A stretch of DNA of 64,000 nt from contig CBFHJA010000007.1 in assembly GCA_965656085.1 (NCBI GenBank), positions 59,053 through 123,052 of the forward strand. The letters are read 5' to 3'. Positions 50,093 through 58,347 of this stretch are shown one piece after another. The notes under the pieces are model-generated. The model was not told the DNA's origin. It saw nothing but the letters and a program-made list of their open reading frames with translations, and made no database searches. Made by a program: the position numbers and the translations under genes. Positions within the stretch are counted from its first letter, which is position 1; each line of letters begins with the position of its first letter. The stretch is from Aliishimia sp965656085 (GTDB taxonomy: Bacteria > Pseudomonadota > Alphaproteobacteria > Rhodobacterales > Rhodobacteraceae).

Positions 50093-50838
50093 TCGGCTGC
50101 CTCATGGCTGCGCCTGTCGTCATGGTCGTGATCGTGCCCATGGTCGTGCTCATGGCGGTACAGCGCCAAGGCGCCGCCGGTCCCGGTCCCGAACAGCGCT
50201 CGGTATTCCGGTGCGGACGCCACCACGGCGGGGGTCCCTTCGCAGCAGACATGGCCATTGAGACAAATCACCCGGTCAGAGGCACTCATCACGACATGCA
50301 ACTCGTGGCTGATCATCAGCACCGCGCATCCGGTCTCGCGGCGCACCTCTTCGATCTGCCGATAGAAGGCCGCCGATCCACGTTGGTCGAGCCCCTGCGT
50401 AGCCTCGTCCAGCAAAAGAACGTCGGGCTCGTTGATCAGGGCCCGGGCAAGCAAAACGCGCTGAAACTGCCCCCCGGAAAGCTGCGACATCTGACGTTTG
50501 AGCAGGTCCGGCACACCGGCCCGCTCCAAGGCGGTCCGGCAGGCAGCCTTCGACACCTTTTGCGCCAGACGCAAGAACCGCTCCACGGTGATCGGCAACG
50601 TGGGGTCGATATGCAGTTTCTGCGGCACATAGCCGATCTTCACGCCGGGCGTCAGGATGATCCGGCCACTTTTCGGTTTGATGGCCCCGATGATCGCGCG
50701 CAAAAGGCTGGTTTTGCCTGATCCGTTGGGGCCGACGATGGTGACGATTTCGCCGGGCTCCAGTTCGAGCGTGACGTCGCGCAGAACGGTATGTGCGCCA
50801 TAGGCGAGGCTGATCGTTTCGACTGAAATCAAACTCAT
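50089..50838 (-). CDS. znuC: Zinc ABC transporter ATP-binding protein with His-rich tail
   Basis: 249 residues. Start at 50838, in a TGATG overlap with zur. Walker A GPNGSGKTS, signature QLSGGQFQRVLLARAL, Walker B VLLLDEATQGLD (Ala instead of the usual Pro). The C-terminus carries a histidine cluster, YRHEHDHGHDHDHDD, in the cytosolic subunit; it could bind zinc and tie ATPase activity to cytosolic zinc. It energises ZnuB. Confidence 0.95.
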   Translation of the reverse strand: MSLISVETISLAYGAHTVLRDVTLELEPGEIVTIVGPNGSGKTSLLRAIIGAIKPKSGRIILTPGVKIGYVPQKLHIDPTLPITVERFLRLAQKVSKAACRTALERAGVPDLLKRQMSQLSGGQFQRVLLARALINEPDVLLLDEATQGLDQRGSAAFYRQIEEVRRETGCAVLMISHELHVVMSASDRVICLNGHVCCEGTPAVVASAPEYRALFGTGTGGALALYRHEHDHGHDHDHDDRRSHEAAE

Positions 50839-51332
50839 CAGGGGGTCTCTTCCGCGCAGGACGGACACACGCCTTCGGCTTCCACCACGGTCTTTTCGAT
50901 CCGGAACCCCGTCGCCCGTGCTGCCACGCCAAGGGCGCCTTTGGCAGGCGGTGATTGCGCTTCGGCAACCGCATCGCACAGGCGGCAGATCATGAACGCC
51001 GGCGCGTGGGCTTGACCGGGATGGGCGCAGGCCACGAAGGCATTGAGCCGCTCGATCTTGTGGACAAAGCCGTGCGCGACCAGAAAATCGAGCGCACGAT
51101 AGGCCACGGGCGGTTGCGAGCCAAAGCCGGCGTCACGGAGCAGGTCCAGAATGGCATAGGCGCCGAGCGCGCGATGCTCGGCCAGCAGGAGTTCGAGCAC
51201 CTTGCGTCGCACCGGCGTGAGTCGCAGCCCTTCGGCAGCGCAGCGCGCCTCCGCTTCGGCCAGTCCCTGCGCGACGCAGGCCTTGTGGTCGTGCTGCTCG
51301 AAGCCGATGGGGTGCGGGTTTTCGGCAGACAT
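50838..51332 (-). CDS. zur: Zinc uptake regulator, Fur family
   Basis: 164 residues. Start at 51332 (MSAENPHPIGFEQHDHKAC). The winged helix (RCAAEGLRLTPVRRKVLELLLAEHRALGAYAILD, in part RLTPVRRKVLELL) is followed by the dimer/metal region with the structural-zinc cysteine pairs MICRLCDAV and GVCPSCAEE. It represses zinc uptake when zinc is sufficient. It heads the zur-znuC-znuB operon, divergent from znuA, with the presumed operator between. Confidence 0.93.
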   Translation of the reverse strand: MSAENPHPIGFEQHDHKACVAQGLAEAEARCAAEGLRLTPVRRKVLELLLAEHRALGAYAILDLLRDAGFGSQPPVAYRALDFLVAHGFVHKIERLNAFVACAHPGQAHAPAFMICRLCDAVAEAQSPPAKGALGVAARATGFRIEKTVVEAEGVCPSCAEETP

Positions 51333-51352
51333 GCGAATGCCCCCTCTTGTTT

Positions 51353-51367
51353 TGTTACTTTGTATCA
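51353..51367. promoter_or_regulatory. Candidate Zur operator
   Basis: TGTTACTTTGTATCA is an imperfect palindrome (TGTTAC / GTATCA, one mismatch) in the AT-rich 77-base gap between the divergent zur and znuA genes. It resembles the TGTTA-type Zur boxes of proteobacteria. A single site here could control both operons. Confidence 0.5.
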
Positions 51368-51409
51368 TTTATGCGATTGGCAACGTTATAAAATCACATG
51401 AGGAAATCA

Positions 51410-52492
51410 ATGTCCAGAAAGCTCGTCTCTCTTTCTCTGCTCGCATCTTTCATGGGCGTCCCCGGTTTCGCGGACGCCCCAAAGGTAGCCGTGGACATCG
51501 CGCCCGTGCACTCTCTCGTGGCTCGGGTCATGGACGGGGTCGGAACGCCGGGCCTGATCCTGCCTCCGGGGGCGTCGCCGCATGCCTACAGCCTGCGCCC
51601 GTCGGAAGCCGCGATGTTGCAAGAGGCAGATCTCGTGATCTGGGTCGGTGCGGATCTCGCGCCGTGGCTGGAAAGTGCCATGGACACGCTCGCGGGCGAT
51701 GCGCGCACCGTGGCATTGATGGACGCGGAGGTGACGACCCTGCTCGATAGCCGCTCGGGTGCGCTCTTCGAGACGCATAGTCATGCACATGACGATGACG
51801 ATCATGCCGAGCACGAAGGCCACGCGCATGACGAAGACCATGACCATGCGCATGATGCGGCGGCCGAATCAGACCATGATCATGAGGGGCACGATCACGA
51901 AGACCATGGGCATGACGGCCACGCAGATGATGCAAAGGCGCATGACGATCACGCCCACGACGATCACGGGCACGCACATGGCGCGCATGACCCGCATACC
52001 TGGCTCGCGCCCTCCAATGCCGCAGCGTGGCTCAACGTGATCGCCGCCGAACTCTCGGCCGCTGATCCGGACAATGCCGGCACCTATTTCTCCAACGCTG
52101 CTGCCGCGCGGGACGAAATCAACGCGTTGGTCAGTGAGGTCAACGGTTTGCTCGCGCCTGTGCGGGGAACTTCCTATGTCGTTTTCCATGATGCCTATCA
52201 GTATTTCGAGGCCGATTTCGACATTCCGTCGGCTGGGGCCATCTCCCTGAGCGACGCCACCGACCCAAGCCCGGCGCGGGTGGCGGAAATCCGGGACCGT
52301 GTGCGGGCCGAAAGCATCGCATGCGTTCTGGCCGAGCCGCAATTCAATGCGGGCATCGTCACAGCCGTGCTGGACGGGACTGACGCAAAGACAGCGGTGA
52401 TCGACCCGCTCGGAGCCGCACTCGAACCCGGCCCCGGCCTGTACCCGGACCTGATCCGGAACATGGCCAAATCGCTGGCGGACTGCCTGTAA
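51410..52492 (+). CDS. znuA: Zinc ABC transporter substrate-binding protein
   Basis: 360 residues. Start at 51410, behind GAGGA; an ATG at 51398 lacks a site. A signal peptide (to FADA) precedes the cluster A-I fold. The first metal His is in PGASPHAYSLRPS. The second half begins with HDPHTWLAP. Between them is a His/Asp-rich loop of about 75 residues (HAHDDDDHAEHEGHAHD and more), typical of ZnuA and thought to collect zinc in the periplasm. It is transcribed alone and ended by a terminator. Confidence 0.95.
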   Translation: MSRKLVSLSLLASFMGVPGFADAPKVAVDIAPVHSLVARVMDGVGTPGLILPPGASPHAYSLRPSEAAMLQEADLVIWVGADLAPWLESAMDTLAGDARTVALMDAEVTTLLDSRSGALFETHSHAHDDDDHAEHEGHAHDEDHDHAHDAAAESDHDHEGHDHEDHGHDGHADDAKAHDDHAHDDHGHAHGAHDPHTWLAPSNAAAWLNVIAAELSAADPDNAGTYFSNAAAARDEINALVSEVNGLLAPVRGTSYVVFHDAYQYFEADFDIPSAGAISLSDATDPSPARVAEIRDRVRAESIACVLAEPQFNAGIVTAVLDGTDAKTAVIDPLGAALEPGPGLYPDLIRNMAKSLADCL

Positions 52493-52543
52493 TCCGCCCC
52501 GGACGGCGTCCTGCCGGGTCACACATGACGGCTCAGAATTGGC

Positions 52544-52580
52544 GGCGGGACCGAAACAATCGGCCCGCCTTTTGTTTTTC
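52544..52580 (+). terminator. Terminator after znuA
   Basis: GGCGGG-a-CCGA pairs with TCGG-CCCGCC (one bulge) around AACAA, then TTTTGTTTTTC. It lies 50 bases after the znuA stop. Confidence 0.85.
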
Positions 52581-52672
52581 GGCCACCGTTTTCAAGCAAA
52601 CGGAAGAATTCGCCCGGAAAAGGCCGCGTTTCCGTCAGACCTGCGCCGCGCTGGTCCGGAACACCAGACCCC

Positions 52673-52939
52673 ATGCGCCACGATCCGACCTTCTTCGCCC
52701 TGAACGGTGCCCAACCTGATCAGAATATCCTACGGGCGGACCGGCGTGATAGCACCGACGTATCGCCGGCAGGATCGCGGCACGGCCGGCTGTTTTCGCT
52801 GCTCAAAAAAGAGCCGACACTGGACTGTGCAGACAGGGTGCGCGCGCGGGTTGCCTCCAGAGACACACCTGCATTGAGCGACGCGGAGATGGCGGCCTTC
52901 CGCGACCGTGCGGTCGCAAGCCTGAAGCGCCACCTTTGA
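52673..52939 (+). CDS. Small hypothetical protein (uncertain)
   Basis: 88 residues. I do not recognise it. The C-terminal part (SDAEMAAFRDRAVASLKRHL) would form an amphipathic helix, and third codon positions lean to G and C, as in real genes here. No ribosome binding site precedes the ATG, and opposite-strand frames are open as well. It lies in the 540-base gap between the znuA terminator region and the second LuxR gene. Confidence 0.3.
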   Translation: MRHDPTFFALNGAQPDQNILRADRRDSTDVSPAGSRHGRLFSLLKKEPTLDCADRVRARVASRDTPALSDAEMAAFRDRAVASLKRHL

Positions 52940-53032
52940 TCTTTGCACCATGCGGCCAAGGCGGATCACTCAACCCTTTGCCGAAGGTGGGGTCAGGTGG
53001 CGCAGTGGGGCCCCGATTTTCCCATGTCAGCG

Positions 53033-53803
53033 CTATGCGCTCAACAAGTTCAGTGAGGTTGCCTTCTGCACCGCATGCGCCGTGGTCTTGGCATCGAGCG
53101 CCTCACGCGCCATGCGCAAGTGCTTTTCGACAGTTGCAGAACTCAGATCCATGATCTGCGCGATTTCCAGCATGGTCTTGCCTTGCGCAAACCAGTGCAG
53201 CGCCTCGCGCTGGCGGGTCGTCAGGGGCCGGCGTGTGCCCGGCATCGGCAGGCTGGCGATGCGCAGTTGCAGCAGGTTGCTGAGCATCTCGATATCCGCC
53301 CCGACGCGCGCCCAGAGCGCGTCCGTCTCAGCCTGTGACAAAGGCTCCGCCGGACTAAGGCCGATGACGCCGTGCATGCCTCGCACCGTATCATCAAGCG
53401 AGCCCACATAGCCCGCGGTGATCCCGAAGCGGGCATTGAGTTGCAGTATCTTCAGATGTTCTGGTCGTGGCGGGCCGGAATAGCTGCGCGCGGCCTCTGC
53501 CCAGCTTGCAAAGCCAGAGTTCTTGGCTGCCCAGACATATGTCGGCGAATGCAGATAGAGTTCCTCGCCGAGATAGGCATCGGCATAGGCCTGCGGGCCG
53601 CGTTGCAGGATCAGAGCGTCACGGATATCGGCGATCTTGCGGGAGCTGGATGGCATGCGTGTGCCGCCATAGAGCAGTTTGTCGAACCCCAGATGTGCCA
53701 CCGCGTCCGCGTAGAGGGTCCAAACCTGCTGCGTCGTCTGGGCCCGGATCATCCCGTTGACGACATCCTGAATGACGAAGGGGGTGGAAGACGCGGAAGT
53801 CAT
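53033..53803 (-). CDS. LuxR-type transcriptional regulator (solo)
   Basis: 256 residues. The N-terminal domain (1 to about 175) has the autoinducer-binding layout (HLGFDKLLYGGTRM; AYADAYLGEELYLHSPTYVWAAKNSGF in part), and the C-terminal part is a LuxR helix-turn-helix (LTTRQREALHWFAQGKTMLEIAQ, ATVEKHLRMAREAL). The residue before the conserved Pro is Ser (HSP) where AHL receptors have Asp, as in the relative at 32600 (Gly). There is no luxI nearby. The DNA-binding halves of the two proteins are nearly superimposable by eye, so they are probably paralogues. Confidence 0.88.
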   Translation of the reverse strand: MTSASSTPFVIQDVVNGMIRAQTTQQVWTLYADAVAHLGFDKLLYGGTRMPSSSRKIADIRDALILQRGPQAYADAYLGEELYLHSPTYVWAAKNSGFASWAEAARSYSGPPRPEHLKILQLNARFGITAGYVGSLDDTVRGMHGVIGLSPAEPLSQAETDALWARVGADIEMLSNLLQLRIASLPMPGTRRPLTTRQREALHWFAQGKTMLEIAQIMDLSSATVEKHLRMAREALDAKTTAHAVQKATSLNLLSA

Positions 53804-53853
53804 GACAGGACTATAACCGTTTCAGCGCACCGCGCTACGGTTGGCTTGCTAGC

Positions 53854-54567
53854 TCATCCCTTGAACCCTGTCGCGACGACGAATTTCTCGGAACTGTCCG
53901 CCCGCGAGGCGGGTGGCTTGACGTGCGATACCTTGGCAAAGCGCTGCTTGAGCACGCGCTGCAAGTCCCCTTCGGCACCGCCCGCGAGGACCTTGGCCAC
54001 GAATGTGCCGCCGGGCTCCAGCACGTCGAAAGCGAAATAGGCCGCCGCTTCGCAGAGCGCCATGATGCGCAAATGATCGGTCTGCTTGTGACCCGACGCC
54101 GATGCAGCCATGTCTGACATCACCACATCCGCCGCCCCCCCGAGCCACGCCTTTACCTTGTCGTCCGCCTCGTCTTCGAGAAAGTCCAACTGGTGAAGCT
54201 CGGCGCCCGGGATCGGCTCCATCTGCTGCAAGTCGATCCCGAGGATCGTGCCCTGCGCCTTGCCCTTTTTCTCGCCGAGCGCGTTTATGCGCGGCACGGC
54301 CACCTGTATCCAACCGCCCGGTGCACAACCGAGATCCACCACGCGCGCGCCGGGCACAAGGAAGCGAAATCTGTCATCGATCTCAAGGATTTTGTAGGCC
54401 GCCCTGCCCCGGTAGCCATCGGCCTTGGCACGCTTGACATAGGGATCGTTCAATTGCCGTTGGAGCCATTGGGTCGAGGACAGCTTGCGCCCGCGCGCGG
54501 TCTTGACCTTGACCTTGAGGTCCCGCTGCCCCCGCCCGGAGGTATTCTTGGCGCCGGTTTTCTTCAT
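53854..54567 (-). CDS. rlmE: 23S rRNA uridine-2552 2'-O-methyltransferase
   Basis: 237 residues. The RrmJ/FtsJ fold: basic N-terminus, KILEIDDRFRFLVPGARVVDLGCAPGGWIQVAV (SAM loop in GCAPGGW), LDFLED, and catalytic residues in VVMSDMAASASGHKQTDH and TFVAKVLAGG. It methylates U2552 in the A-loop of 23S rRNA during late 50S assembly. It follows ppx/gppA on the same strand, a frequent alphaproteobacterial pairing. Confidence 0.94.
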   Translation of the reverse strand: MKKTGAKNTSGRGQRDLKVKVKTARGRKLSSTQWLQRQLNDPYVKRAKADGYRGRAAYKILEIDDRFRFLVPGARVVDLGCAPGGWIQVAVPRINALGEKKGKAQGTILGIDLQQMEPIPGAELHQLDFLEDEADDKVKAWLGGAADVVMSDMAASASGHKQTDHLRIMALCEAAAYFAFDVLEPGGTFVAKVLAGGAEGDLQRVLKQRFAKVSHVKPPASRADSSEKFVVATGFKG

Positions 54568-54660
54568 GCTTCGGGTCTGCCCCAGTTTTCCTCTTGATGC
54601 AAATGCTTCGGGGCTGAGGCCATAGGCCGAGGGGGCAGCGCCCCCATCCGCGGCATCACG

Positions 54661-55773
54661 TCAGAACGGCCCGTCTTCCAGAACGCCGTTGGCCGACATC
54701 TGCGCATAGAGCAAGCCCTCGCGCAGACCGCGATCGGCGACCGAGAGCCGGTCCGTCGGCCAGAGCCGCATCAGGGCCTGCAGGATCGCTGCTCCGGACA
54801 TAATCAATGCTTGCCGGTCCTGCCCGATCCGTGGATCGGCACGCCGGCCTTTCTCGCCGAGATCCAGATAGCCCCGGATCACCTTGTCGATCTGATCCGA
54901 GCTCATCCTCAGCCCGTCCACCTTGGTCCGGTCATACCGGCGCAGCCCCAGATGCGAGGCTGCCACCGTCGTGACTGTGCCCGAGGTGCCAACGATCTGA
55001 AACCTGTCATGGGCCTGCAGATCTTTGTAGGGTGTGAACTCTGCGAGGTTCTCCTCGAAAAACCAGCTCATCAGCGCGAACCGGGCCGCATCGTCCTCGA
55101 CATCGTGGAACTGGTCGCGCAGCGTCGCCACGCCGAGCGGCACGGAGATCCAGTCGACGACCTTGGCGGCGGGAAACGCACTGTCCCCGGCATCAAAACC
55201 CGAATGCAGCCGCATGATCGCGCGCGGGCGGTCCCGCTTGGGCACGTTCGACAGATCGATCCAGACAAGCTCCGTGGACCCGCCACCGATATCCACGACG
55301 AGCAATTGCTCGGTCTTGGTCGAGACCAGTGGCGCACAGGAGACCACCGCAAGCCGCGCCTCCTCCTCGGGCTCGATGATCTCCAGCGTCAGCCCGATCT
55401 CACGCTGCACCCGTTGCACGAAGGCTTCGGCATTCTGCGCCCGCCTGCACGCCTCGGTCGCCACCAGCCGCATGTGACGCACCTTGTGCGCGCGCAGCTT
55501 TTGCTGGCATATCCGCAGCGCCTGCGCGGTGCGTGCCATGGAGCCGCGCGACAGGCGTCCGGTCTTTTCCAGCCCGGCGCCGAGTTGCACGGATTTGGAG
55601 AAGCTGTCCACGACGTGGAAGCCACTCGCCTTGGGCTGCGCAATCAACATGCGACAGCTATTTGTTCCCAGATCCAGCGCGGCATAAAGCTCGGATGGAT
55701 CCGGTGTGGACGGCGCAGGGCTTTCGACCGGTTTCGGGAACGCGCCCGCACCTTTGGGACGCCTGGGCGCCAT
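54661..55773 (-). CDS. Ppx/GppA family phosphatase
   Basis: 370 residues, the short form without an HD domain. The acetate-kinase/Hsp70-type ATPase fold is clear: YAALDLGTNSCRMLIAQP, MRLVATEACRRAQNAEAF, LLVVDIGGGSTELVWIDL and IVGTSGTVTTVAASHL. Members cut polyphosphate or pppGpp. Which one cannot be told from the sequence. It precedes rlmE. Confidence 0.92.
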   Translation of the reverse strand: MAPRRPKGAGAFPKPVESPAPSTPDPSELYAALDLGTNSCRMLIAQPKASGFHVVDSFSKSVQLGAGLEKTGRLSRGSMARTAQALRICQQKLRAHKVRHMRLVATEACRRAQNAEAFVQRVQREIGLTLEIIEPEEEARLAVVSCAPLVSTKTEQLLVVDIGGGSTELVWIDLSNVPKRDRPRAIMRLHSGFDAGDSAFPAAKVVDWISVPLGVATLRDQFHDVEDDAARFALMSWFFEENLAEFTPYKDLQAHDRFQIVGTSGTVTTVAASHLGLRRYDRTKVDGLRMSSDQIDKVIRGYLDLGEKGRRADPRIGQDRQALIMSGAAILQALMRLWPTDRLSVADRGLREGLLYAQMSANGVLEDGPF

Positions 55774-55933
55774 GATGCGCCCTCCTCATGTCAAGTTAAC
55801 GATGACCGTAGTCACTCGGCTTTGATCTCGCAAGAGGGCACAGGTCGCACTACACTCGCCATATGTCGAAATTCTGCCGTGCCGCGCGGATGCGATCCCG
55901 TAAGCACGACACACGGATAAAGGAATCAAGAGC

Positions 55934-56248
55934 ATGCCTGACGTCACAATCGTTTACTGGCGGGACATCCCCGCGCAGGTCATCGTCGGAAAGGGACGCC
56001 GGGGCGCCAAACGGCAATTGCCCGAGCGCTTCGAACAGGCCATCGACCGGGCTGCGATGAAGGTGAACGCCAAGGATGCCGACGCCTATCTCGCCGAATG
56101 GCGCAAGGCCGATCCCTTTGTTGTCGAGGGCGATCCCGAAGAGATCGTCGAAGCCGAGGCAGCCCGGCTGGATCAAGACTATGATACCGAGCGCCTCAAA
56201 TCCCTGATTGCAAACGATGGCTGGGCGGTCGCCCCGAACCCCGTCTGA
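55934..56248 (+). CDS. PF13769-type 'virulence factor' small protein in a one-carbon operon
   Basis: 104 residues: VTIVYWRDIPAQVIVGKGRRGAKRQLPERFEQAIDRAAMKV (in part) and the WRK-ADPF-VEGDPEEIVEAEA pattern match the small family labelled virulence factor. It has no signal or membrane segment. The label has no biochemical basis here. The next two genes encode a methylenetetrahydrofolate-reductase-like protein and a methyl-THF methyltransferase, with only 23 and 15 bases between genes, so it is likely a helper in cobalamin or folate methyl transfer; this is inference from context. Confidence 0.75.
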   Translation: MPDVTIVYWRDIPAQVIVGKGRRGAKRQLPERFEQAIDRAAMKVNAKDADAYLAEWRKADPFVVEGDPEEIVEAEAARLDQDYDTERLKSLIANDGWAVAPNPV

Positions 56249-56271
56249 CCAACCCTATGGAGGTTCTCCGA

Positions 56272-57198
56272 ATGGTCCTGTCCATGTTCAAGCGCAGCGA
56301 AGCGCCGCAGCCGGATCCGGTCGCGCCCGAGGTCGAGGCCTTCTTGGAAGGCTACTCGATCGAAGTGATGCCGCGCACCGCCGAAAAGGTGGAGAATTTC
56401 CGTGATTTGCTGCCCGAGGGCACGCGCGTCTATATCGCCCATATCGAGGGCACCCCGATCGAGGATATGGTGCGCACGGCGGCCCGGCTCAACGCCGATG
56501 GCTTCCCGGTCATGCCGCATTTCCCCGCGCGGATCATCAAGGACGCGGCCACGCTCAAGGACTGGATCGCCCGCTATCAGGGCGAGGCCGATGTCAAGCA
56601 GGGCCTGATCCTTGCCGGGGGTGTGTCCGAGCCCCACGGGGCCTTCGACAGCTCCATGCAATTGCTGGAAACCGGCGCCTTCGACGCGGCGGGCTTCACG
56701 CGCCTGCATGTGGCGGGCCACCCCGAGGGCAACAAGGATATCGACCCGAACGGGGCCCGGACCAATGTGGACGCCGCGCTGCAATGGAAACAAAAATACT
56801 CCGAACGCACCGATGCCAAGATGGCCATCGCCACGCAATTTGCCTTCGAGGCCGGGCCGATCATCAAATGGGCCGACGATCTGAAGGCCGCCGGGGTCGA
56901 TCTGCCGATCCATATCGGCATTGCAGGTCCGGCCAAACTGCAAACCCTGATCAAGTTCTCCATCGCCTGCGGCGTCGGGGCGTCAATGCGCGTGTTGCAA
57001 CGCCGCGCCAAGGATGTCAGTAAGCTGCTGTTACCTTTCGAGCCCACCGAGGTGATTGCCGATCTGGCCGCGCACAAGGCCGCGAACCCGGATTTCAACA
57101 TCACCAATGTGCATTTCTTCCCGCTTGGCGGGATCAAGACGAATGCGACATGGGCCATCGACAATGGCGGCGCCTCTGCCGTTCCTGCAAACGCCTGA
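56272..57198 (+). CDS. Methylenetetrahydrofolate reductase-like protein
   Basis: 308 residues. Start at 56272, 8 bases after GGAGG. The fold is a MetF-type TIM barrel: a FAD/folate region ...VYIAHIEGTPIEDMVRTAARL, PVMPHFPARIIK, LILAGGVSEPHGAF and FAFEAGPIIKWADDLKAAGVDLPIHIGIAGPAKL (in part). It should reduce 5,10-methylene-THF to 5-methyl-THF, or use a related C1 carrier. It is shorter in its N-terminal region than E. coli MetF and clearly diverged. It is coupled to the methyltransferase gene that would use its product. Confidence 0.85.
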   Translation: MVLSMFKRSEAPQPDPVAPEVEAFLEGYSIEVMPRTAEKVENFRDLLPEGTRVYIAHIEGTPIEDMVRTAARLNADGFPVMPHFPARIIKDAATLKDWIARYQGEADVKQGLILAGGVSEPHGAFDSSMQLLETGAFDAAGFTRLHVAGHPEGNKDIDPNGARTNVDAALQWKQKYSERTDAKMAIATQFAFEAGPIIKWADDLKAAGVDLPIHIGIAGPAKLQTLIKFSIACGVGASMRVLQRRAKDVSKLLLPFEPTEVIADLAAHKAANPDFNITNVHFFPLGGIKTNATWAIDNGGASAVPANA

Positions 57199-57213
57199 CC
57201 CGGACACGAATTC

Positions 57214-58275
57214 ATGACAAAGACAATCGTCGAAAGCAAAACCAAAACCGCCGTGATCGGCTTCGACCAGCCCTTCTGCGTGATCGGAGAGCGGATCAAC
57301 CCCACGGGGCGCAAGAAGCTTGCCGCCGAACTGGAGGCGGGTGATTTTTCGACCGTCGAAAAAGACGCGATCGCGCAGGTGGCGGCCGGGGCCACCGTGC
57401 TCGATATCAACGCAGGCGTTGTCTATAATTCCAACCCCGATCCCAATGAGACCGAACCGCCGCTGATGCGCAAAGTGGTCGAGTTGGTACAGGGCCTCGT
57501 AGATGTGCCGCTCTGCATCGACAGTTCGGTCCCCGGGGCGCTGGAAGCGGGCCTCGAAGTCTGCGAAGGCCGTCCGCTGCTCAACTCGGTGACCGGAGAA
57601 GAGGAGCGTCTGGAACAGATCCTGCCGCTGGTAAAGAAGTACAATGTGCCGGTGGTGGCGATCTCCAACGACGACACCGGCATTTCCGAAGACCCCGATG
57701 TGCGGTTCGCCGTTGCAAAGAAGATCGTCGAGCGTGCTGCCGATTTTGGCATCCCGGCCCATGATATCGTCGTCGATCCGCTGGTGATGCCGATTGGCGC
57801 CATGGGCACCGCAGGGCTTCAGGTCTTCACGCTGGTGCGCCGGTTGCGCGAGGAATTGGGCGTGAACACCACCTGCGGCGCGTCGAATATTTCCTTCGGC
57901 CTGCCCAACAGGCATGGCATCAACAATGCCTTCCTGCCGATGGCGATGGGCGCCGGAATGACGTCGGCGATCATGAACCCCATCGCCCTGCCCGTTGCGG
58001 CCTCGAAGATCGCGGAAAAACGGGCCGCGGTCGAGGCCGCCGGGATCAGCCTGCCCGAGGGCATGGATGACGAGACCTTCGTGCAGCTGTTCGGCATGGG
58101 GTCGACCAAACCACGACCAGGCAAGGAAATGGAAGCCATTCGGGCTGCCAATTTCCTGACCGACAATGACCCGCACGGGGCTGCCTGGATCAAATTCAAC
58201 AAGGTCGATGATGGCTCTGGCGCAGAAGGTGGGCGCCGCAGAGGGCGTGAAGGCGGACGCCGCCGCCGCGCATAA
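57214..58275 (+). CDS. Methyltetrahydrofolate:corrinoid methyltransferase (pterin-binding, MetH-like)
   Basis: 353 residues. It has a dihydropteroate-synthase-type barrel: VIGERINPTGRKKLAAEL, ATVLDINAGVVYNS, LCIDSSVPGALEAGL, and GASNISFGLPNR, all diagnostic of the pterin domain of MetH and AcsE. It would take methyl from 5-methyl-THF and give it to a separate corrinoid protein. It lacks homocysteine-binding and B12 domains, so it is one piece of a split system. The C-terminus is a Gly/Arg-rich tail (GGRRRGREGGRRRRA), likely disordered and possibly RNA-binding. Last gene of the three-gene operon. Confidence 0.9.
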   Translation: MTKTIVESKTKTAVIGFDQPFCVIGERINPTGRKKLAAELEAGDFSTVEKDAIAQVAAGATVLDINAGVVYNSNPDPNETEPPLMRKVVELVQGLVDVPLCIDSSVPGALEAGLEVCEGRPLLNSVTGEEERLEQILPLVKKYNVPVVAISNDDTGISEDPDVRFAVAKKIVERAADFGIPAHDIVVDPLVMPIGAMGTAGLQVFTLVRRLREELGVNTTCGASNISFGLPNRHGINNAFLPMAMGAGMTSAIMNPIALPVAASKIAEKRAAVEAAGISLPEGMDDETFVQLFGMGSTKPRPGKEMEAIRAANFLTDNDPHGAAWIKFNKVDDGSGAEGGRRRGREGGRRRRA

Positions 58276-58297
58276 TCCCCTGCAAAACCGTTATTTC

Positions 58298-58329
58298 AGC
58301 CCGGTCCGGTCTCGGATCGGGCTTTTTTT
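58298..58329 (+). terminator. Terminator of the one-carbon operon
   Basis: AGCCCGGTCCG gtct CGGATCGGGCT (one G-T pair), followed by TTTTTTT. It separates this operon from the che operon. Confidence 0.9.
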
Positions 58330-58347
58330 GTGCTGAACCTTGAAACC

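Noticed and set aside
51770..51990. Repetitive CAT/GAC-rich DNA as a possible repeat array
   Set aside because: It is the codon pattern of the His/Asp-rich loop inside znuA, not an independent repeat.
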